Made by a program: the position numbers and the translations under genes
The notes under the pieces: model-generated
What the model saw: only the letters and a program-made list of their open reading frames with translations
The model's database searches: none
What the model was told of the DNA's origin: nothing
Shown: positions 59,743-64,000 of the stretch, piece by piece
How positions within the stretch are numbered: the stretch's first letter is position 1
Layout: every line of letters begins with the position of its first letter
Source of the DNA: a candidate division FCPU426 bacterium
GTDB taxonomy: Bacteria > Oederibacteriota > Muellerivitia > Muellerivitales > DAHXKG01
Assembly (NCBI GenBank): GCA_027366525.1
Contig: DAHXKG010000008.1
Span: 1 to 64,000, forward strand
Reading direction: 5' to 3'
DNA length: 64,000 nucleotides

Positions 59743-61029
59743 ATGGATTTAAATATACAGAAAAGAAAACATGGATTCTCATTTGTTGTTTTTTATATTT
59801 GGATTTTCAGCTTTGGAATTGGGACAGGGATTGTTTTCTTTTATTTGTTACATATAAAAAACTTAAAAAATTGGGTATCCCTAGGGATGTGCATTTTCGT
59901 TGGAATTCTTTTTGCCTTTTTAATTTTAGAAATTGTGCAAGTGTTTTTTTTAAAGCACTTACGATATTTTTCGGAATCCATTCGAAAATTGTCAAATAAT
60001 TCTGATGCCATGAATCAATCGAGGAATCAATCTAGAAATTTTTTGGAACTACTAATTGATTTTGATGTCCTGTTTGGGTACTTAAATGCTTCTTTATCAC
60101 AATTGAAGTTAACTTCGGATGAAACTCTCAGCCTGGCAAAACAGTTAACGCAAACGATTCAGCAGATGCATAGTGCTACGGAAGAAGTTTCTGAAACCGT
60201 GCAAAATATTTCTAAAGGTGCCGAGGATCAAGTTCAAAAAGTTCAAGAAGCTTTTTCAATTATTGACCATATGGCGGGGAGTATTCAAAATTCAACTGAA
60301 CAATTAAAATCATCCGAAAAAGTTATTTCGCATGCTCGCGGGGCAACGGATTCGGGTAAACAAGCTGTTCAAAAGGCGATTGCCCAAATGAAAAGTATTT
60401 ATGATGTTGTTCAATCGTCCTCTAAGGAAGTTAATGAATTGGGATCCCGATCTATGGCGATTGGGCAGGTAGTAGACGTGATTACTAACATTGCGGATCA
60501 AACTAATTTATTGGCATTGAATGCGGCCATTGAAGCGGCTCGTGCGGGCGAAGCTGGTCAAGGATTTGCAGTTGTTGCTGATGAAGTAAAAAAACTTGCC
60601 GACGGTTCATCAGCGGCAGCCAGTCGAATTGGTCACATGGTTCGGGATATTCAAAAGGAAATTATTCAAGTTGTTCAGAGTATGAATATTGGGGCTGAAA
60701 AAGTTTCAGATGGCATGACAATCGTTGGGAAAGCGGGCGATGCATTATCTGAAATATATTCATCAACTGAAGAAGTGATTCGGCAGGTTCAGAATATTTC
60801 CGTGGCATTTGAAAATCAAGCCGAACAGGCTGGAAAAGTAGTGGAAGCCATTACCAATATTGTTGCTGTCTCTGAGGAGAATGCGGCCGCAACCGAACAA
60901 ATTTCTGCTTCTACGGAAGAATTAACAGCATCCATGGAATCGGTTTTAGCAGCAGCGCGTCAATTAGAAGGTGTAGCCCAGCGACTCACCAATTCTTCCA
61001 TTATTTTCAAAAAAAATACTCGTTTATAG
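59743..61029 (+). CDS. Methyl-accepting chemotaxis protein without a periplasmic sensor
   Basis: 428 residues. Two membrane helices (about 14-37 and 44-70) are separated by only a few residues, so there is no periplasmic sensor domain; no HAMP domain or PAS domain is evident either. The cytoplasmic signalling coiled coil carries the hairpin tip [21 protein letters not shown] and [21 protein letters not shown], plus methylation-helix-like Gln/Glu pairs. It should signal to CheA/CheW, neither of which is in this window. It starts one base after the ruvB stop. Confidence 0.93.
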   Translation: MDLNIQKRKHGFSFVVFYIWIFSFGIGTGIVFFYLLHIKNLKNWVSLGMCIFVGILFAFLILEIVQVFFLKHLRYFSESIRKLSNNSDAMNQSRNQSRNFLELLIDFDVLFGYLNASLSQLKLTSDETLSLAKQLTQTIQQMHSATEEVSETVQNISKGAEDQVQKVQEAFSIIDHMAGSIQNSTEQLKSSEKVISHARGATDSGKQAVQKAIAQMKSIYDVVQSSSKEVNELGSRSMAIGQVVDVITNIADQTNLLALNAAIEAARAGEAGQGFAVVADEVKKLADGSSAAASRIGHMVRDIQKEIIQVVQSMNIGAEKVSDGMTIVGKAGDALSEIYSSTEEVIRQVQNISVAFENQAEQAGKVVEAITNIVAVSEENAAATEQISASTEELTASMESVLAAARQLEGVAQRLTNSSIIFKKNTRL

Positions 61030-61193
61030 TTTTTTGGAATTCGATATAATTCAAATATGTAAAATATCATAATGACTTTGAATACACTTGTTTATAATTT
61101 TAAAAATTTATTGAGTAAGGGTGAAAGTCGATTTTTAGTATATTTTAAAAATTTAGCGGAAGAGCAGTGGACTTTATAAAATGGGAGTGTAAA

Positions 61194-61826
61194 ATGAAAA
61201 AATATAATGAAATTCAAATTCCTGAAAGCATAACTGAAATTATAAAAAACGAGAAGTCATGTTTGGTTGTTTGGGATGTTCAAAATGCTTTGGTCAACCG
61301 TATTTTTAATAAACCTGTTTTTCTGGAAAAATTAAAAAAATTATTAGCAGTTGCTCGTGATCGAGTACCGATTTTTTATACGGTGATTACACCACTTCCA
61401 AAAGAATTTCAGTCATCTTGGAGCATTTATTCCATGATGAGACGATTTAAAGTCGATGATCCAAATAAATTGCCAAATTTTATGGCGCCGGGTTCTAACG
61501 ATCGAGAAATTCCAATGGAGGTTTTCCCACAAAAAATGGATGTCGTTATGGAAAAATCAACTCCCAATATTTTCCTTGGAACCAATTTTGAGTCCATGCT
61601 TCGGAACCGGGGGATTGAAACCATTATTTTTACAGGGATTGCAACTGAAATGGGTATTGAACATTCAGCGCGAGATGCGTCGGCTCGAGGCTTTTATCCA
61701 GTGGTTGTTTCCGATGCTGTTTCATCAATGGATCCCAATGGACATGAGCGATCATTGATTACGATGCAGAACATGCTCATTGTAGAGGAATCTGAAAAAA
61801 TTATGAAAATACTAAGTGAAAATTAG
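61194..61826 (+). CDS. Isochorismatase-fold hydrolase with Gly in the Cys position
   Basis: About 210 residues. Conserved catalytic Asp28 (VVWDVQNALVN) and Lys121 (VMEKSTPNIFLGTNFESML) are present. In the third motif, TGIATEMGIEHSARDASARGF, Gly154 stands where nicotinamidase-type enzymes have the nucleophilic Cys. True isochorismatases such as EntB and PhzD also have Gly there, so an ether- rather than amide-cleaving reaction is possible. The start is ATG 61194 with GGGAGTG upstream; GTG 61167 would add nine residues. The 164 bases before it hold no gene. Confidence 0.85.
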   Translation: MKKYNEIQIPESITEIIKNEKSCLVVWDVQNALVNRIFNKPVFLEKLKKLLAVARDRVPIFYTVITPLPKEFQSSWSIYSMMRRFKVDDPNKLPNFMAPGSNDREIPMEVFPQKMDVVMEKSTPNIFLGTNFESMLRNRGIETIIFTGIATEMGIEHSARDASARGFYPVVVSDAVSSMDPNGHERSLITMQNMLIVEESEKIMKILSEN

Positions 61827-61989
61827 CATGATGTTTTTTTATGGCTCAAAGGCTTGATTTTAATTAGTGCCTAAGAATTTAGAAAATGTTTAAGTTGATC
61901 GTTCTGAGTTTTATTGTTTCAAAGGCGGATGAGCCAATTTTCTAATATAAGTTTCTAGCCAAGATAAAAACGGGATTAAAATTTGGAAG

Positions 61990-62037
61990 ACCTCGCCGAG
62001 GTGTGAGTTTACTCATTCACTTGAGTAAACTGGTTTT
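61990..62037 (+). terminator. Double hairpin in the gap before the glycosidase gene
   Basis: ACCTC-GCC-GAGGT (61990-62002) is followed by a perfect 9-bp hairpin, AGTTTACTC (62006-62014) and GAGTAAACT (62023-62031), and then GGTTTT. It may end the upstream transcript about 160 bases after its stop. The rest of the 281-base gap (61827-62107) is AT-rich and I see no gene in it. Confidence 0.45.
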
Positions 62038-62096
62038 GAATTTAATATATAAATACGAGTTTAACTACACGACAAATACCCATATCGTTAATAATA

Positions 62097-62105
62097 TGCT
62101 ATAAT
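62097..62105 (+). promoter_or_regulatory. Extended -10 promoter element
   Basis: TGCTATAAT (62097-62105) is a perfect extended -10. The -35 region is poor, as is usual for this type. Transcription would begin near 62112, inside the longest form of the next gene. Confidence 0.4.
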
Positions 62106-62107
62106 TT

Positions 62108-63919
62108 ATGAAAACGATTTTACATTGGATGGGTAATTTGCATTTGAATTTATCAAGTGAAGTTAAAAAAGTGATTATAAAAACAAGCATACTTTTTTGG
62201 GTATTGAGTGTTGGGTTGTTAACGCTTGGGACATCACAATCCTATGCTTCCCCAGATCCATTATTCGTCAATGGAAATGAGGTTGTAACGAGTGCCGGCT
62301 GCACGGTTCATCTTCGTGGGGTCGATATTGATAGCATGGAATGGTATGATGGTAATGGAGATCCTGGAGAAGGCCCTCCCGGTGGATATGGAGGAACCAT
62401 TATTGGTTCGGTCCAAGAGGCGGTAACGGCTTGGCATGTGAGTATTATTCGTCTGCCACTGAATCAAGATTTTTGGTTTGGATGTGGAGGAGCGGGTGCA
62501 GTAACTTATCAAGACACTGTGGCTAATATTGTTAATTATTGCTCAACTAATAATGTCTATGTGATTCTCGATTTACATTGGTCAGGAACCTATGCAGGGC
62601 TTGCCACGGCAGGTGCAACCACGTACACCTCACCTTGTTCAGGAGCAGGATGGGGTACGGCAACGGGGCAGCAATCCATGGCGGACGGAAATGCGGTTAC
62701 CTTTTGGAGTTCCGTGGCGGCAACGTATGCCAATAATCCTGCGGTTTTATTTGATTTATATAATGAACCCTTTGTTTCCAGCTGGTCTGTTTGGCAATAT
62801 GGTGGAACAACCGGTGGCATACCGGCTTGGACACCGGGGATGCAAGGACTCTTGAATGCAGTAAGAGCTACTGGCGCTAATAATATTTGTTTAGCGGGTG
62901 GACTGAGTTATGCACACAATTTAACTCAAATTTGCGATTACCCATTAACAAATGTTGGAAATGGTATTGTTTTTTCTGCCCATATTTATGGAAATCAACT
63001 AGGCGATACTTCATCAGGATGGGGGCCTGATATTGATCCGGCAACTGTGTGTGGCCCAGTATTTATTGGTGAGATGGGACCTTCAACTAGTTGTAATACT
63101 AATAATAGTACTTTTGATAGCAATGTTTTTTCGTGGATTGATAACACGACTGGAATTATAGGAGGCACAGCATGGTCGATGACTACCACGTCTTGCCCAA
63201 ATCTTTTGACAAGCTATAGTAATTTTGTTCCAACTTCTTGGGGTATGGCTGTTTCTACATGGTTAACAACTCCAGTTCCAACATGTGTATCCTCCCCCAT
63301 CCCCACAAATACGGTAACATCAACTCCAACCATTACGGCAACAGCAACAGTTACCAAAACACCCACAGTTACTCCCACGATTACACTTACTGGGACTTCA
63401 ACCGCAACGCTGACGGTTACGAATACGCTAACAATAACACCAACAGCTACACCAACGGCAACGTTAACACCAACGCTTACGCCAACATGGACTCCCACAG
63501 GAACGATTACTCCACAAGTAACCAATACGGCTACTCCTACAAAAACTCCTACGGTGACCCCAACCCAGACTCCGACCATAACTCCGACAATAACGTCAAC
63601 GGTTACGATAACGGCTACTCCATCACTGGTTCAAGACTCTATATCTTATCCATATCCGAATCCGCCCGAATTGGGTGGATCAATTTTTGTTCAGATTAAA
63701 ACAAGTCAAATTTCAACAGTAACCTATTCAGTTTTTACAACGGCATATCGAAAAATTTTTGAAAGAGAAGTAGCAATTGATGGAAATGGGATTATCAGTT
63801 GGAACTTGTTAGATCAAAATGGAGGCAAAGTTGCCAACGGAGTGTATTATTTAAAAATAGTTGTTAAAAATCTAAACGAAACATTACAAAGAATCGATAA
63901 AATTATTATTATTCAATAA
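62108..63919 (+). CDS. Secreted glycoside hydrolase family 5 enzyme (cellulase-like) with sorting-type C-terminus
   Basis: 603 residues. Signal helix at about 22-48 ending SYA. The catalytic domain (about 50-385) shows LRGVDIDSMEW, VSIIRLPLNQDFW, VILDLHWSG, the acid/base Glu220 in LFDLYNEPF, AHIYG, and the nucleophile Glu322 in VFIGEMGPS, as in GH5 endoglucanases and mannanases. A Thr/Pro linker (about 395-508) leads to a C-terminal beta domain, YPYPNPPELGG ... GNGIISWNLLDQNGGKVANGVYYLKIVV ... KIIIIQ, like FlgD-Ig or type IX sorting domains. ATG 62108 may be too early: ATG 62129 or GTG 62171 also keep the signal helix. Confidence 0.88.
   Translation: MKTILHWMGNLHLNLSSEVKKVIIKTSILFWVLSVGLLTLGTSQSYASPDPLFVNGNEVVTSAGCTVHLRGVDIDSMEWYDGNGDPGEGPPGGYGGTIIGSVQEAVTAWHVSIIRLPLNQDFWFGCGGAGAVTYQDTVANIVNYCSTNNVYVILDLHWSGTYAGLATAGATTYTSPCSGAGWGTATGQQSMADGNAVTFWSSVAATYANNPAVLFDLYNEPFVSSWSVWQYGGTTGGIPAWTPGMQGLLNAVRATGANNICLAGGLSYAHNLTQICDYPLTNVGNGIVFSAHIYGNQLGDTSSGWGPDIDPATVCGPVFIGEMGPSTSCNTNNSTFDSNVFSWIDNTTGIIGGTAWSMTTTSCPNLLTSYSNFVPTSWGMAVSTWLTTPVPTCVSSPIPTNTVTSTPTITATATVTKTPTVTPTITLTGTSTATLTVTNTLTITPTATPTATLTPTLTPTWTPTGTITPQVTNTATPTKTPTVTPTQTPTITPTITSTVTITATPSLVQDSISYPYPNPPELGGSIFVQIKTSQISTVTYSVFTTAYRKIFEREVAIDGNGIISWNLLDQNGGKVANGVYYLKIVVKNLNETLQRIDKIIIIQ
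63290..63622 (+). repeat. Degenerate Thr/Pro-coding linker repeat
   Basis: About 330 bases of ACN/CCN-type codons coding for a Thr/Pro/Ala/Val linker with irregular units such as TPTxT and TPTATPTAT. A shorter stretch of the same kind is at 51240-51395. It is a flexible spacer between catalytic and C-terminal domains, not a CRISPR array; unit lengths are irregular. Confidence 0.85.
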
Positions 63920-63999
63920 GCGAGTTTTTGGCGAATGTAATTTATTGCCTGTTGGGCTTGGATGTTATTAGGGTTTATCTGAAGCGTTTTGTGGAACCA
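63913..63999 (-). CDS. TPR-type protein, C-terminal end (partial)
   Basis: The minus strand reads WFHKTLQINPNNIQAQQAI then NYIRQKLAY and a TGA stop at 63915-63913. The pattern W..L.INPNN..AQ.AI is that of a final tetratricopeptide repeat. The gene runs out of the window to the right. It converges on the glycosidase gene and the two coding ends overlap by seven bases. Only 28 residues are visible, so the call is modest. Confidence 0.6.
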   Translation of the reverse strand, partial: WFHKTLQINPNNIQAQQAINYIRQKLAY

Positions 64000-64000
64000 A

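Noticed and set aside
63214-63579. Minus-strand 121-residue frame made of Val/Gly repeats
   Set aside because: It is the mirror of the Thr/Pro linker codons of the GH5 gene, with no ribosome site and no independent sequence pattern.
1-64000. Insertion sequences, prophage or integrative elements
   Set aside because: No transposase, integrase or terminal inverted repeats were seen, and nothing suggests integration at the tRNA-Phe gene: no partial tRNA copy is found nearby.

Overview
The window looks like a piece of chromosome from an uncultured, motile, Gram-negative (diderm) bacterium with AT-rich DNA. It carries flagellar L- and P-ring genes, outer-membrane barrel proteins of the PorV/PorQ type, a lipoprotein signal, and secreted proteins with Thr/Pro-rich linkers and a C-terminal FlgD-like Ig or sorting-type domain. 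Such secreted proteins are common in Bacteroidota/FCB-like lineages and in several candidate phyla. The flagellar accessory genes (YvyF, TIGR02530, FlbD, a SwrB-like protein, DUF342, an FlhB C-terminal paralogue, a two-domain FliY-like switch protein, short FlgD) are instead of the kind found beside flagellar genes in Firmicutes. I cannot name the phylum from the sequence alone. Apart from a partial gene at the right edge, every gene lies on the + strand.

Layout. (1) 1-5.4 kb is a housekeeping run: secD (end), secF, yggS, proC, a yggT-like gene, a nucleoside phosphorylase, mtnA and a hotdog thioesterase. (2) 5.4-6.1 kb holds a 34-residue basic protein gene of the AURKAIP1/COX24 ribosomal type with its own promoter. 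It is followed by a gene-free stretch ending in a good sigma70-like promoter whose -10 lies in a palindrome. (3) 6.1-30.4 kb is a tightly packed flagellar run: flgBC, fliEFGHIJ, motAB, fliLM, fliN/Y, fliOPQR, flhBAFG, a PilZ gene, fliA, DUF342, SwrB-like, FliK-like and FlhX. (4) 30.4-34.1 kb holds two large PorV-type outer-membrane proteins between flagellar genes. (5) 34.2-50.6 kb is the second flagellar block: flgF, flgG, flgAHIJ, yvyF, flgM, flgN, flgK, fliK, flgD, TIGR02530, flgE, an NHL-type lipoprotein, flbD and one orphan. (6) 50.6-53.7 kb holds a secreted protein with a Pro/Thr linker and FlgD-like end, plus two more PorV-type proteins. (7) 53.8-64 kb holds tRNA-Phe, a phosphomannomutase/phosphoglucomutase, rlmH, a FecR-like protein, a DinG-type helicase, ruvB, a minimal chemotaxis transducer, an isochorismatase-fold enzyme, a GH5 glycosidase and the end of a minus-strand TPR gene.

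How it works together. Regions 3 and 5 encode nearly the whole basal body: MS- and C-ring, export gate and ATPase, stator, rod, P/L rings, hook, one hook-filament junction protein, and the FliA/FlgM switch. No flagellin, FliD, FliS or FlgL is present, so the filament genes must lie elsewhere. Four PorV/PorQ-type barrels and two secreted proteins with sorting-like C-termini suggest a type IX-like export route, but no core PorK/L/M/N/Sov gene is in the window. The most interesting uncatalogued signals are a pair of hairpins with the same architecture just upstream of flgG and flgE, outer-membrane barrels embedded in the flagellar run, and several enzymes with a changed key residue.
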